Shown in pieces: positions 28,041-37,074 of a stretch of 64,000 nucleotides of DNA; position 1 is the first letter of the stretch; each line of letters begins with the position of its first letter. This DNA is from Gloeocapsopsis dulcis. GTDB lineage: Bacteria; Cyanobacteriota; Cyanobacteriia; Cyanobacteriales; Chroococcidiopsidaceae. The DNA is taken from positions 2,630,001-2,694,000 of the forward strand of contig NZ_CP119968.1 of NCBI RefSeq assembly GCF_032163395.1, written 5' to 3'. Made by a program: the position numbers and the translations under genes. Below the pieces are notes generated by a model. The model was not told where the DNA came from and made no database searches. It saw only the letters and a list, made by a program, of their open reading frames with translations.

Positions 28041-29546
28041 ATGGTACGTATTCCTACACTATCTTTTGATCGCGGTACTTTAATTTTGCATCCTCCGCCC
28101 AAGGGTAAGGCATGGGTAGATTACGCTACCTGGGACGATCGCGTAGAAAAATTCCGCATCAAAGCAATTGACTATCGTCCGCTTGTGGAAGCATTACAAA
28201 ACGAGAACATTCATTTTATTGATGAAGCCAAGGCGTTTGTGACATTGGAACTTGTGTCAAGTTTGGCAATGGAACCGTATCCTCATCAAACAGAGGCTTT
28301 AACCGCATGGAAACAAGCGGGGCGTCAAGGTGTAGTTGTCTTACCTACTGCCGCTGGAAAAACGTACTTAGCTCAACTGGCGATCGCTTCTACTCCACGT
28401 AGTACACTAATCGTAGTTCCAACTTTGGATTTGATGCATCAGTGGTATGCTCAACTCTTAGCAGCGTTTCCAGATGCAAAAGTAGGGTTACTTGGTGGCG
28501 GATCGCGAGATAAGTCTCTCCTGCTAGTTGCTACGTATGATAGTGCAGCCATTCATGCAGAAGCTTTGGGAAACCGCTATGCACTGTTGATTTTTGATGA
28601 GTGTCATCATTTACCTACTGATTTTAATCGCGCGATCGCGGAATATGCGATCGCACCCTATCGATTAGGACTCACTGCAACACCAGAACGCAGCGATGGT
28701 AAGCACTCAGATTTAAATTACTTAATTGGAACCGAAGTTTATCGCCAAACTGCGGAAGAACTTGCAGGTAAAGCTTTAGCCAAACACGAAGTTGTCCAAA
28801 TCAAGGTAAAACTGTCGCAACAGGAACGCGATCGCTATAACGAATCGATTAAGTTACGCAATGCCTTTTTACAGCAAGCAAATATTAAGCTTGGTAGTTT
28901 AAAAGGTTGGCAATTATTTGTCCAAGCAAGTGCGCGTTCGACAGCAGGACGTAAAGCAATGTTAGCGCACCGCGCAGCAAAGGCGATCGCCTTAGGTACG
29001 GATGGTAAGTTACGGGTGTTGAGTAATTTACTCGCCGAACATTATCCCGAACGTACGTTAATTTTTACGGCAGATAACGCAACGGTGTATCGCATTTCAC
29101 AGGAATTGTTGATTCCAGCAATTACCCATCAAACTCCAATTAAGGAACGTCATGAGATTCTTCTGCGGTTTCGGGAAGGGGAGTATCGCGCTTTAGTCGC
29201 TTCGCATGTTTTGAATGAGGGTGTCGATGTTCCCGCAGCGAGTGTGGCGATTATTCTTTCGGGTACGGGTTCGGCGCGGGAGTATATTCAACGTTTGGGA
29301 CGGGTGTTGCGACGCGGTACGGATGGGGAGAAGTTGGCTGTGTTGTATGAGGTGGTGGCGGAGGATACTTCGGAGGAGGGAACTTCGGTGAGAAGGAGGG
29401 GTTTGGATAACGAACCACATTCCCCGCAGGGGTTGCCGAAGGCTAGACACAAAGGACACAAAGAGAAGAAAGATTTTGGGGGGAGTTTGGTAGCAGCGGA
29501 GTCTTTAGGTTTGTATCGAGTTGATGTTGATAATGAAGATACTTAA
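28041..29546 (+). CDS. XPB/Rad25-type superfamily 2 DNA helicase
   Basis: The protein has 501 residues. An N-terminal damage-recognition-like region (1-80) is followed by YPHQTEALTAWKQAGRQG, Walker A LPTAAGKTYLA (K107), DECHH (186-190) and LTATPERSDG. The second RecA domain has LRVLSNLLAEHYPERTLIFTADN, ASHVLNEGVDVPAASVAIILSG and the arginine motif YIQRLGRVLRRG. It follows the archaeal/bacterial XPB layout and stands 12 bp before a DUF790 gene, the Bax1 nuclease partner of XPB. The tail after about residue 450 contains a copy of a dispersed repeat (29409-29472). Confidence 0.9.
   Translation: MVRIPTLSFDRGTLILHPPPKGKAWVDYATWDDRVEKFRIKAIDYRPLVEALQNENIHFIDEAKAFVTLELVSSLAMEPYPHQTEALTAWKQAGRQGVVVLPTAAGKTYLAQLAIASTPRSTLIVVPTLDLMHQWYAQLLAAFPDAKVGLLGGGSRDKSLLLVATYDSAAIHAEALGNRYALLIFDECHHLPTDFNRAIAEYAIAPYRLGLTATPERSDGKHSDLNYLIGTEVYRQTAEELAGKALAKHEVVQIKVKLSQQERDRYNESIKLRNAFLQQANIKLGSLKGWQLFVQASARSTAGRKAMLAHRAAKAIALGTDGKLRVLSNLLAEHYPERTLIFTADNATVYRISQELLIPAITHQTPIKERHEILLRFREGEYRALVASHVLNEGVDVPAASVAIILSGTGSAREYIQRLGRVLRRGTDGEKLAVLYEVVAEDTSEEGTSVRRRGLDNEPHSPQGLPKARHKGHKEKKDFGGSLVAAESLGLYRVDVDNEDT
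29409..29472. repeat. Dispersed repeat inside the helicase gene
   Basis: AACGAACCACAT, a core TTCCCCGCAGGGGTTGCCGA, then GACACAAAGGACACAAAGAG AAGAAAG. The outer blocks match the intergenic copy at 19775-19834. It is read through in frame as DNEPHSPQGLPKARHKGHKE, in the helicase tail. Confidence 0.6.
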
Positions 29547-29558
29547 TTTAAGGTTGAG

Positions 29559-30770
29559 ATGTTACCAACTGATTTACTAACGCATCGCTTGAATGGGGAG
29601 ACGATTGTTCCGAAGCGATTGGCGATTGATGCTAAGAATTTGGAGTTGGCAACGGATTTGATTGCTTGTTTTCAGGAATCGATTGGTAACTCTCAGGGCG
29701 AGTTAAATGAGCGATTGCAAGATTTTGAGGGTGATAGTCCTGATTATCGCATTAAGCGTGGGTTGGCGCATTTGTTGAAAGGTTTATGTGAATTTGAGGT
29801 TGTTAGTCCGCTGGAACCTCAAGTTTTGAGAGAACGAGTATTTAAAGTTGCGGCACAAACAGTTCCTAGTCGTTTTAATAGTCAGCAAACTCTCAATAAT
29901 TTAGCTTTACAACTAAGTCAAGAATTACAGCGGGAAGTTATTGCGGAGGAAATTCGGGTGGGATTGTATGCTGATCTTGCTGAGAATCGAATTTTAACTT
30001 CTTTTGATGTGCCTACACCAGAGCAATTATTACATCGATATAATTTGTCTCAAGTTCAGGGAATTTTTTATAAAGCAAGTCATTTAATTATTAATGCACA
30101 TCGCAATGTTCCTGGTCAATATAAGTTATTATTTCGTTATCTAAAATTATTTCAATTGATGGCTTATATTGAAGGCGATGCAGAGCATGGATTTACAATT
30201 ACAGTTGATGGTCCTACAAGTTTATTTAGTCCAAGTACTCGATATGGACTAGCGATCGCTAAACTGATTCCTGCACTGTTACACGTGACTAAATGGAGTC
30301 TCAGCGCAACACTACAATTTCGCGATTTTTATACAAATAATTGGAAAACTGGTCGCTTTCATCTTGATTCCGAATGCGGTTTAGTGTCGCACTACCCACC
30401 AGGTAAACCTTACGATAGTATGCTTGAAGCCTCATTTGTCGATCGCTGGGAATCTTTGAAAACAAATTGGATTTTAGAACGTGAAGTCGATTTAATTCCA
30501 ATTCCTGGTAGTGTGATGATTCCTGACTTTCGCTTGGTGCATCCTGATGGCAGAATATTTTTACTAGAAATTGTCGGTTATTGGCGTCCCGAATATTTAC
30601 AAAAGAAGTTTTCTCAAGTGCGTAGAGCAAATTGCGATCATTTGATATTAGCAATTTCTGAGCGCTTGAATTTAGAAAAAGCTGGCGTAAAACTTAATGA
30701 TTGTCCTGCACAAATTGTGTGGTTTAAAGATAAGTTACAGCCTAAGTCTGTTTTAGCAGTACTAGAATAA
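29559..30770 (+). CDS. DUF790 family nuclease (Bax1-like partner of XPB)
   Basis: The protein has 403 residues. The N-terminal helical part opens MLPTDLLTHRLNGETIVPKRL and includes DYRIKRGLAHLLKGLCEFEV. The C-terminal third is a PD-(D/E)xK-type nuclease: MIPDFRLVHPDGRIFLLEIVGYWRPEYLQKK, where the Asp of PDF, the Glu of LLEIVGYW and a Lys are the likely catalytic set. DUF790 is the family of archaeal Bax1, which binds XPB and cuts DNA at a bubble. The gene follows the helicase by 12 bp, so the two form a repair unit resembling nucleotide excision. Confidence 0.88.
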   Translation: MLPTDLLTHRLNGETIVPKRLAIDAKNLELATDLIACFQESIGNSQGELNERLQDFEGDSPDYRIKRGLAHLLKGLCEFEVVSPLEPQVLRERVFKVAAQTVPSRFNSQQTLNNLALQLSQELQREVIAEEIRVGLYADLAENRILTSFDVPTPEQLLHRYNLSQVQGIFYKASHLIINAHRNVPGQYKLLFRYLKLFQLMAYIEGDAEHGFTITVDGPTSLFSPSTRYGLAIAKLIPALLHVTKWSLSATLQFRDFYTNNWKTGRFHLDSECGLVSHYPPGKPYDSMLEASFVDRWESLKTNWILEREVDLIPIPGSVMIPDFRLVHPDGRIFLLEIVGYWRPEYLQKKFSQVRRANCDHLILAISERLNLEKAGVKLNDCPAQIVWFKDKLQPKSVLAVLE

Positions 30771-30845
30771 TCTGGCAATTGAAATTAATATGTGACTAAT
30801 GGTAATTGTTAGTGAAAAAACATCTACCAATCCAATTTACTAACC

Positions 30846-32903
30846 TTAAGTAGCTGCTTGCTGTGCTTGCGAATAAGTCACTTCCTGGAACTGCAATACA
30901 TCTTGACGCGGATCGACGTAGCTGACTTTAACTGACACCTGTTCGCCTAAACCAACACCGCGTTTGAAAACCATTGGCAACTGCAATCCCAAATCTTCAA
31001 TTAAAATCAGTGCCAAACGGCTATCTTCTCGCAGCCACATCAACACCAAAGCTTGCCAAACTTGATTAGGATGACGGCGTAAATATTCTAAACCCCAATA
31101 GCGATTTGTTTGACGTTCTACCAAGGTAGCTTCTTGGGTCACTGTCGTCACACTCAACATGACTTCTTGGATCTGTTCTCCAGAGAACGGAGGTGTTTCG
31201 CCACGTAAGTGAGCTTTTAATTGAAAATGAGTGAGTAAGTCTGTATAGCGCCGAATTGGTGAAGTTGCTTGTGTATAAGTTGATAAACCTAAGCCCGCAT
31301 GACGTGTAGGTGTAGTGCTCATTTCACTTTTAGGCATACAACGGCGCATCGCACAAGCGCGAGCAAAGCCTGCGGGTAATTGAATTAACTCTTCGTCAGA
31401 GGGTAATTCTGGTTGTGGCTGACCGCGAAATGGTAAAGCAATTTTATGCACCTGGGCGTAATGACCAGCAACTTCTCCTGCTAAAATCATCATTTCAGCG
31501 ACTAACTGACGCGCTAGCGAATCATTGAGAACTTTGATCGTAATTTCGTCATCTTGAACTTTGATGACGGCTTCTGGTAAGTTGATGCTCACTGCTCCTT
31601 GCGATTGTCGCCACATTTGACGACGTCGGGCTAAAGCAGCGATCGCCGTAATTTCTGGTTCAGCTTCTACCCCCAACTCCAACATTTCGTCTACATCTTC
31701 ATACGTTAGACGGTAGGTAGGTTTGATCGAACTTGCGTGTATATTATACTCTTGTACTGCTCCTGAGTCATCTAAAACAACACCAAAACTTAAAGCACAA
31801 CAAACTTTTCCCTGTAGTAAACTCATTGGTCCTGTTGCCAATGCAGAAGGGAACATCGGGATCATTCCTGTTGGCAAATAAACTGTTGTCCCGCGTTTTC
31901 GTGCATCTAAATCAAGCTCATCTTCTGGAACTAACCACCGCGTGGGATCGGCAATATGAATCCATAATCTTTGACGTCCATCGACGAGTAATTCCCAACT
32001 GACACCATCATCAATTTCGCTCGTGCTTTGATCGTCAATTGTGTAAACTTTAAGACGAGTCAGATCCAGGCGACGATCTGGGTCAGGTGGTGGAGAATCT
32101 ATGCGCTGTTGAGCCACTTCTAACACCTTAGTAGGGAACTGAACCGAAATTTGACTGCGCCGCAAAAACAAATTTTCGTGAACGCTCCAAATACCCAAAT
32201 CAACCAGCAACTCAAAAGCTGCTTGTGGTGTGGCAGAACGTCCCAAAGTATTCATTGTTTCTACAACGGAAGCAGGTGGAGAATAAGTACGCGCTAGCGA
32301 GTCTGGAGTTAAACCCGAACGCACACATTCTGCTAGTAGTGTCGCATACTTTTCTATGGCTTCAATTCGCTGGCGATCTTGGCGACTCCATTCGACTGTT
32401 TCACCATTGATCGCTTGAGAAACTCGTGTCAGAAAATCTTGTTGTTCGCGCTGTCGATTTGCTTCGACTTCGATCTGATGTTTTCGTTCAGCAACTTGCG
32501 CCGCACTCCGTGGCTCGTAGCTATTTCCTTTTTGCTTAAAGTACAGTTTATCTTCTGACAGTAAGCAATGAGCAGCATAGCATTGTGGCGGGTTCTGCTC
32601 TGAAAATAACAACATTGCCATTTGTGCTGGATCAACGCTTTCGCCGCTTTCGACCAACAATTCCCAAGCAACTTCTAAGCTTGAAGGGTCAAGGTATATC
32701 TGTACTTCCTCCAGAAAGTGCGGAATTTCTGACGGTTTGTAGGTTTGACCCAAAACTTCGTAAGTAATTTGTCGCGGAGCTAGACTGTGCGCTAGACCGC
32801 GCTCATCGATTGCGATCCAGCGTGATTTACCATCAGGACGATCAACAACACCAAGTCGGCGATCGCCTTGCACTCTAAATTCGACTAGCTTTCCCTTTTC
32901 CAC
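30846..32903 (-). CDS. rnb: Exoribonuclease II/R family
   Basis: The protein has 685 residues, with an N-terminal cold-shock-like region (1-~75). The RNB catalytic domain from about 270 holds VYTIDDQSTSEIDDGVSWEL (four conserved Asp/Glu metal ligands) and WIHIADPTRWL. HAGLGLSTYTQATSPIRRYTDLLTHFQLKAHL closes the RNB core, and an S1-like C-terminus ends at 685. It degrades RNA 3'-5'. The cyanobacterial form of this length is called RNase II or VacB-like. It lies 113 bp after rpsR on the same strand; linkage to ribosomal genes is common in cyanobacteria. Confidence 0.93.
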   Translation of the reverse strand: MEKGKLVEFRVQGDRRLGVVDRPDGKSRWIAIDERGLAHSLAPRQITYEVLGQTYKPSEIPHFLEEVQIYLDPSSLEVAWELLVESGESVDPAQMAMLLFSEQNPPQCYAAHCLLSEDKLYFKQKGNSYEPRSAAQVAERKHQIEVEANRQREQQDFLTRVSQAINGETVEWSRQDRQRIEAIEKYATLLAECVRSGLTPDSLARTYSPPASVVETMNTLGRSATPQAAFELLVDLGIWSVHENLFLRRSQISVQFPTKVLEVAQQRIDSPPPDPDRRLDLTRLKVYTIDDQSTSEIDDGVSWELLVDGRQRLWIHIADPTRWLVPEDELDLDARKRGTTVYLPTGMIPMFPSALATGPMSLLQGKVCCALSFGVVLDDSGAVQEYNIHASSIKPTYRLTYEDVDEMLELGVEAEPEITAIAALARRRQMWRQSQGAVSINLPEAVIKVQDDEITIKVLNDSLARQLVAEMMILAGEVAGHYAQVHKIALPFRGQPQPELPSDEELIQLPAGFARACAMRRCMPKSEMSTTPTRHAGLGLSTYTQATSPIRRYTDLLTHFQLKAHLRGETPPFSGEQIQEVMLSVTTVTQEATLVERQTNRYWGLEYLRRHPNQVWQALVLMWLREDSRLALILIEDLGLQLPMVFKRGVGLGEQVSVKVSYVDPRQDVLQFQEVTYSQAQQAAT

Positions 32904-33016
32904 AACCAGCGCACTCAGCAGTTAAGTTAATGTTCAATTAGGTTTCAAAAGTAGGATTTAGGGCAAGTCACCAAACAGCCTCCTCGCCCCTTGCTCCTCG
33001 CCCCTTGCTCCTAAAT

Positions 33017-33232
33017 TTACCCTTCCTGATTAATAAATGGCATCATCGCTAAAATCCGTGCTCGCTTAATTGCCACTGTAAGATCGCGTTGTTGCTTAGC
33101 AGTTAGTCCTGTAATTCTCCGAGGAAGAATTTTGCCTCGCTCGGTAACAAACTTGCGCAGCAATTCGATATCTTTGTAATCTATGGGATCTTGCGGTTTA
33201 ATTGGTGACAGACGACGACGAAAATAACTCAT
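33017..33232 (-). CDS. rpsR: 30S ribosomal protein S18
   Basis: The protein has 71 residues: [64 protein letters not shown] is the complete S18 core, placed with S6 on the small-subunit platform. It lies 2 bp after rpmG, the same pairing as rpl33-rps18 in plastid genomes. Confidence 0.98.
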   Translation of the reverse strand: MSYFRRRLSPIKPQDPIDYKDIELLRKFVTERGKILPRRITGLTAKQQRDLTVAIKRARILAMMPFINQEG

Positions 33233-33234
33233 TG

Positions 33235-33429
33235 TTACTTAATTTCCTTATGAACGGTGTGGCGGTTGCAGTTAGGGCAAAACTTCTTCAGTTCTAATCT
33301 TGCAGTTGTGTTACGCCGATTTTTCATTGTGGTGTAACGCGACACTCCAGGCGATCGCTTGTCTGGGTTGGTGCGACATTCAGTACATTCTATTGTCACG
33401 GTGATCCGGACACCCTTACTTTTAGCCAT
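33235..33429 (-). CDS. rpmG: 50S ribosomal protein L33 (zinc-binding form)
   Basis: The protein has 64 residues: [14 protein letters not shown], then [33 protein letters not shown]. Two CxxC pairs (CTEC and CPNC) make this the zinc-binding C+ form. It is co-transcribed with rpsR. Confidence 0.98.
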   Translation of the reverse strand: MAKSKGVRITVTIECTECRTNPDKRSPGVSRYTTMKNRRNTTARLELKKFCPNCNRHTVHKEIK

Positions 33430-33472
33430 ATTGTTTACTTACTCAAGTTTAAACAAAATTAAACACAATCTA

Positions 33473-34015
33473 TTATTTTACAACATGCTGGCGAACTTGG
33501 GCAAGAAAACGTTTCACTTTAATATCAAGTGAATATCCTCGGAGTGAACTAACAACAATAGTTCGAGCAATCAAGTCGTGTCCTGCTTGACGTCGCGTGT
33601 TATCTGCTAGTGCAAGACCACACTCAAGTGCTAAAGGCACTAGCAACAATATACTACCTGCACTAATCAAAAAATTGCTCAAGGCGATCGCTACTAGCAT
33701 GGCACACGAACCAGCAATGCTTTCGCGCTTCACTAAGGTGAGTAGATCTGGAACTGTGCCCGACTCCACATCCAGTACTTTCATATCCAAAGTCCAGCGA
33801 CCAAAGCTTTGTCCCTGATTGCAATACACGAGCAATACTCGCATACCACACCAAGCTAATAAAAATACAAAAAACTGCACCCACGAAAGCCTAGGACGTC
33901 CACTCAACAAAGCACTAAGTAGCCAAACTCCCAAAAAATCTATTCCAAAAGCTACAGCGCGTCTTCCCATTTGCACCCGAGGAAAACGGGTATAGTCTGG
34001 CGAAGTATTCATTGC
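33473..34015 (-). CDS. RDD family membrane protein
   Basis: The protein has 180 residues from ATG 34015; an in-frame GTG at 34063 would add 16 residues but neither has a strong ribosome site. The RDD pattern is present: RRAVAFGIDFLGVWLLSALL (Arg...Asp), then GQSFGRWTLDMKVLD and ESIAGSCAMLVAIAL. Two to four membrane helices. RDD proteins are small membrane proteins, some with transport roles. It lies 43 bp after rpmG on the same strand but upstream of it in transcription order. Confidence 0.82.
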   Translation of the reverse strand, partial: AMNTSPDYTRFPRVQMGRRAVAFGIDFLGVWLLSALLSGRPRLSWVQFFVFLLAWCGMRVLLVYCNQGQSFGRWTLDMKVLDVESGTVPDLLTLVKRESIAGSCAMLVAIALSNFLISAGSILLLVPLALECGLALADNTRRQAGHDLIARTIVVSSLRGYSLDIKVKRFLAQVRQHVVK

Positions 34016-34329
34016 AAAAATAACTAACTGGCTACTTTCATATCCTATGCTGAGAGCTACCACATTGGAGACATTTCTGTATAAAAGGTGGATGTTGACG
34101 ATATCCAGAAAAATTCTTAATTTATATGATTATGCCTGTAATCTATTGTCTAGCTGAATCGCTGGGTGTGATAGAAGAAAAGGTTCTGCATAATAACTAG
34201 TTAGCTGGCTCCATCTCAGTCATTAGGTAGTAGTTTGAAATTTATTCGTGGTGACATGAAGGCTGGACGATTTGTAAGATGTTAGGATTACGTGTTTAGC
34301 CTATCTAAGCGTAAACTGTGAGGTAGCCC
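34016..34329. other. Non-coding gap
   Basis: AT-rich spacer, with a possible ribosome site GTGAGGTAG just before the GNAT start at 34330. Nothing else seen. Confidence 0.4.
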
Positions 34330-34866
34330 GTGCAGAATGTTTGGTTGCGTCCAATTACTTTAGAAGATGCAGATGCAGTTCAACGTTGTGCCTCAGATGC
34401 AAAACTTGCTGCGACTTGCAACGTTCCACATCCATATCCATTGAACGGGGGTCAGCAATTTGCTGAACGATCTATTCGTGCTCGTGAACAGAAGCAACGT
34501 TTTCCCCATGCAATCGTTTGTAATGACCAATTTGTTGGAGTGATTGGTATCAATTTGCCAGACTTTTCAAACCTTACCGCAGAGGTGGATTACTGGTTAG
34601 CTGTTCCGTTCTGGGGGCGCGGCATCATGACTCAAGCAGTCGGTTTAGTTGTTGAGATAGCATTTCAAGAGCTTGGTTTTCGACATTTATTCAGCAGTTG
34701 CTGGGCTGAAAATCCTGCTTCATGTCGTGTGTTGGAAAAGAACGGCTTCCGTAAGATTCAGAGTGTGCTCAATGATGGTCATTTTGGGCAGAAGTTTTTA
34801 GGTCAAACGATTCATCGATTTAGGTTGTCGTATGAGGAATGGTTGAACCGCGCCAAAGCCAGCTAA
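34330..34866 (+). CDS. GNAT N-acetyltransferase, RimJ/RimL-like
   Basis: The protein has 178 residues from a GTG start, opening VWLRPITLEDADAVQRCASD. The acetyl-CoA loop is VPFWGRGIMTQAVGLVVEIAFQELGFRHLFSSCWAENPASCRVLEKNGFRK, typical of the RimJ/RimL branch that acetylates protein N-termini or small amines. GNAT genes are frequent cassette cargo. Here the stop codon TAA (34864-34866) falls inside AGCTAAC, the start of a candidate attC (34861-34944), so the gene may be a solitary cassette. Confidence 0.85.
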   Translation: MQNVWLRPITLEDADAVQRCASDAKLAATCNVPHPYPLNGGQQFAERSIRAREQKQRFPHAIVCNDQFVGVIGINLPDFSNLTAEVDYWLAVPFWGRGIMTQAVGLVVEIAFQELGFRHLFSSCWAENPASCRVLEKNGFRKIQSVLNDGHFGQKFLGQTIHRFRLSYEEWLNRAKAS

Positions 34867-34944
34867 CAAGTCGATGGAGCGGACGAATGAGAGATACTGG
34901 TTAAGTGCAAAGCCATCTGTCGCCGCTTATCTTTGCCGTTGGAT
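34861..34944 (+). other. Candidate solitary attC site
   Basis: It begins AGCTAAC (including the GNAT stop codon) and ends GTTGGAT, 84 bp in all, close to the 86-87 bp of the three sites in the integron. The arms AACAAGTCGATGGAGCGGAC and the complement of GCCGCTTATCTTTGCCGTT partly match (AAC...GAT...AGCGG). The pairing is weaker than in the other sites, and the last bases also encode part of the next GNAT fragment. Confidence 0.45.
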
Positions 34945-35180
34945 ATGTAGATGATGAAACGCCTGAGCTTGGAATCGTGGTGCTGCCGGAGTACAGAGGC
35001 AAAGGAATCGGAACTACTCTACTCATGCATCTTCTTCAAGCAGCGAGTGTTGAGTACAAATCAGTTTCTCTCAGCGTATCCTTAGATAACCCAGCTTTGC
35101 GATTATATGAACGCATAGGATTTCAACGGTTGGATGCCAGCGACACATCTATTACCATGTTTAAAAGCTTGAGAGCGTGA
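34905..35180 (+). pseudogene. GNAT acetyltransferase, N-terminally truncated
   Basis: The 91 readable residues start at the acetyl-CoA-binding half: GYVDDETPELGIVVLPEYRGKGIGTTLLMHLLQAA, then SVSLDNPALRLYERIGFQRL. The substrate-side half is absent, and the first ten codons look like chance fusion sequence. It probably lost its 5' end when the upstream segment was inserted, with the junction near GTTGGAT at 34938-34944. Confidence 0.7.
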
Positions 35181-35397
35181 CCTTAGTGCAGCAAAACAAC
35201 ATAATGGCAAATAAATATCCAAAGTGCTACGTAGCTCACGGATGTTGTGCCAGGGCACGGGTGATGAAGAACGGTGGGCTGCTGGAGTTATTCGGGACAA
35301 ATCCTAAGTTAATTTTTAGGAATTATGACTAACAGCTAATTGCTAACAGCTCAGCGCTGTTACTAAGCTAAGAATACAGAATTCAGAGTTAAATTGT

Positions 35398-36684
35398 ATG
35401 CTGCCAGCAAACCGAGCAGAGGCAATGATTTTAGATTTGGTGCAACCCCTAGACGGAAAGCGCAATGGTGAGGTTGTAACACTTTTAACAGCAATTGACC
35501 GCATCCTGGCAGCACCAGTTGTGAGTCAGTTGGATTTTCCTCATTGGGATAATTCAGCAATGGATGGTTATGCTGTACGTTATGAAGATGTCAAAACCAG
35601 TCACGCTGAGCAACCTGTAGCTTTAGAAATTGTAGAAGAAGTCCGCGCCGGGCAAGCACCGCAGCGCGAGATCAAACCAGGACAAGCTGCACGCATTTTC
35701 ACAGGTGGAATCATGCCCTCAGGAACCGATACTGTGGTGATGCAAGAACACACCAAACGCGAGGGCGATCGCGTCTTTGTTTTCACAGCACCACCAGAAG
35801 AAAAAGCCTTTGTCCGCCAGGGGGCATCGTTTTATCAAGCAGGAACGCCACTTTTATTGCCTGGAATTGCGTTACAACCTCCAGAACTGGCAGTGCTAGC
35901 AGCAGCACAGTGTACGCAAATTAAAGTTTATCGCCGACCACAAGTGGCAATTTTGTCTACTGGCGACGAATTAATTACTCCCGATCAGCCCTTACAACTT
36001 GGTCAAATTGTTGATTCCAATCAATATGCTTTAGCCGCACTTGTCGCACAGACAGGAGCAGAACCTTTGCATTTGGGAATTTTCCCTGATAAACCTCATA
36101 TTTTAAGAAGAGCAATTTCACAGGCGATCGCCACTGCTGATGTTGTTCTTTCCTCTGGTGGAGTTTCTGTTGGTGATTATGACTACGTAGAGCAAATTTT
36201 GGCGGAGTTAGGAGCGACAATTCATATTCGTGCTGTAGCTGTTAAACCAGGTAAACCCTTGACATTTGCCACATTTCCTGCTTCTGCTGCTTCTAAGCAT
36301 AAACCAGTGTTGTATTTTGGATTACCTGGCAATCCGGTTTCTGCTTTAGTCAGTTTTTGGCGATTTGTACAACCAGCATTACGCAAGCTTTCTGGACTAG
36401 CACATAGTTGGGGTCCGATGTTTGTCCAAGCGCGCTCGCAGCACGATCTCAACTCTGATGGTCAGCGCGAAACTTATCTTTGGGGACAATTACACTTAAT
36501 TGATGGTTGCTACGAGTTTCACTTAGCCGATGGTAGCCACAGTTCAGGAAACTTAATTAACCTAGCCCAAACTAATGGCTTAGCAGTTATGCCAATCGGT
36601 CAACCCGCGATCGCTAAAGGTGAAACAATCCAAGTTTTACAAGTCGGTACACCCTTAATTCCGCTAGCCCATAGTCAACTTTAA
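35398..36684 (+). CDS. moeA: Molybdopterin molybdenumtransferase
   Basis: MoeA inserts molybdenum into adenylylated molybdopterin. The protein has 428 residues and all domains are present: DFPHWDNSAMDGYAVRYED, FTGGIMPSGTDTVVMQEHT, STGDELITPDQPLQLGQIVDSNQY, SSGGVSVGDYDYVEQIL, KPGKPLTFA and GLPGNPVSALVSFWRFV, followed by a C-terminal beta domain. The length is slightly longer than E. coli MoeA (411). It stands alone; no other molybdenum cofactor gene is in the window. A hairpin-rich 390-bp stretch follows. Confidence 0.96.
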   Translation: MLPANRAEAMILDLVQPLDGKRNGEVVTLLTAIDRILAAPVVSQLDFPHWDNSAMDGYAVRYEDVKTSHAEQPVALEIVEEVRAGQAPQREIKPGQAARIFTGGIMPSGTDTVVMQEHTKREGDRVFVFTAPPEEKAFVRQGASFYQAGTPLLLPGIALQPPELAVLAAAQCTQIKVYRRPQVAILSTGDELITPDQPLQLGQIVDSNQYALAALVAQTGAEPLHLGIFPDKPHILRRAISQAIATADVVLSSGGVSVGDYDYVEQILAELGATIHIRAVAVKPGKPLTFATFPASAASKHKPVLYFGLPGNPVSALVSFWRFVQPALRKLSGLAHSWGPMFVQARSQHDLNSDGQRETYLWGQLHLIDGCYEFHLADGSHSSGNLINLAQTNGLAVMPIGQPAIAKGETIQVLQVGTPLIPLAHSQL

Positions 36685-37074
36685 TTCCCGCAACGCATAG
36701 TTGTAAAAAGGACAAGTTTCTAGCTATGCTTGTTGTTCGCTGTTTAATTCAATAGCTATTAAGCCGTTAGCTGTTAGCCGAAATGCTGAGTTAATCTTTA
36801 ACGGGAGATTGTACTCACCGTACGGTTGATAAAGGGGACGGATGTCCCGTCCCCAACAACCTCTAAACATATTCCGTTAAAAATCTTTGATTTTAACGGG
36901 GGTCTTAAACCCAAAGCTAATAGCCAATAGCTAGTAGCTTCTCGATCAACTAAACTTCGCTATCCGCAGGGTACAAAAATTACTCGGACATAGGGATGTC
37001 AAGACAACTCCAACACAGATTTCTCAACCGTCCGTTTCATTGACTTGATTATTTTCGCATTTAATCGATTTCTT
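36685..37074. repeat. Hairpin-rich intergenic repeat
   Basis: Two hairpins are clear: GGGGACGG-ATGTC-CCGTCCCC (36834-36854) and CCGTTAAAAATC-TTT-GATTTTAACGG (36874-36899). The word TTTAACGGG appears again at about 36797-36805, so the block is bounded by related words in a partly palindromic arrangement, like a degraded miniature element. Flanks contain short words (TAGCTATT, GTTAGCTGTTAGC) common in this genome's spacers. No gene. Confidence 0.5.

Noticed and set aside
35330-35375. AACAGC...GCTGTT hairpin before moeA as another attC
   Set aside because: Only a short simple hairpin; no R'' or R' core spaced about 85 bp apart.
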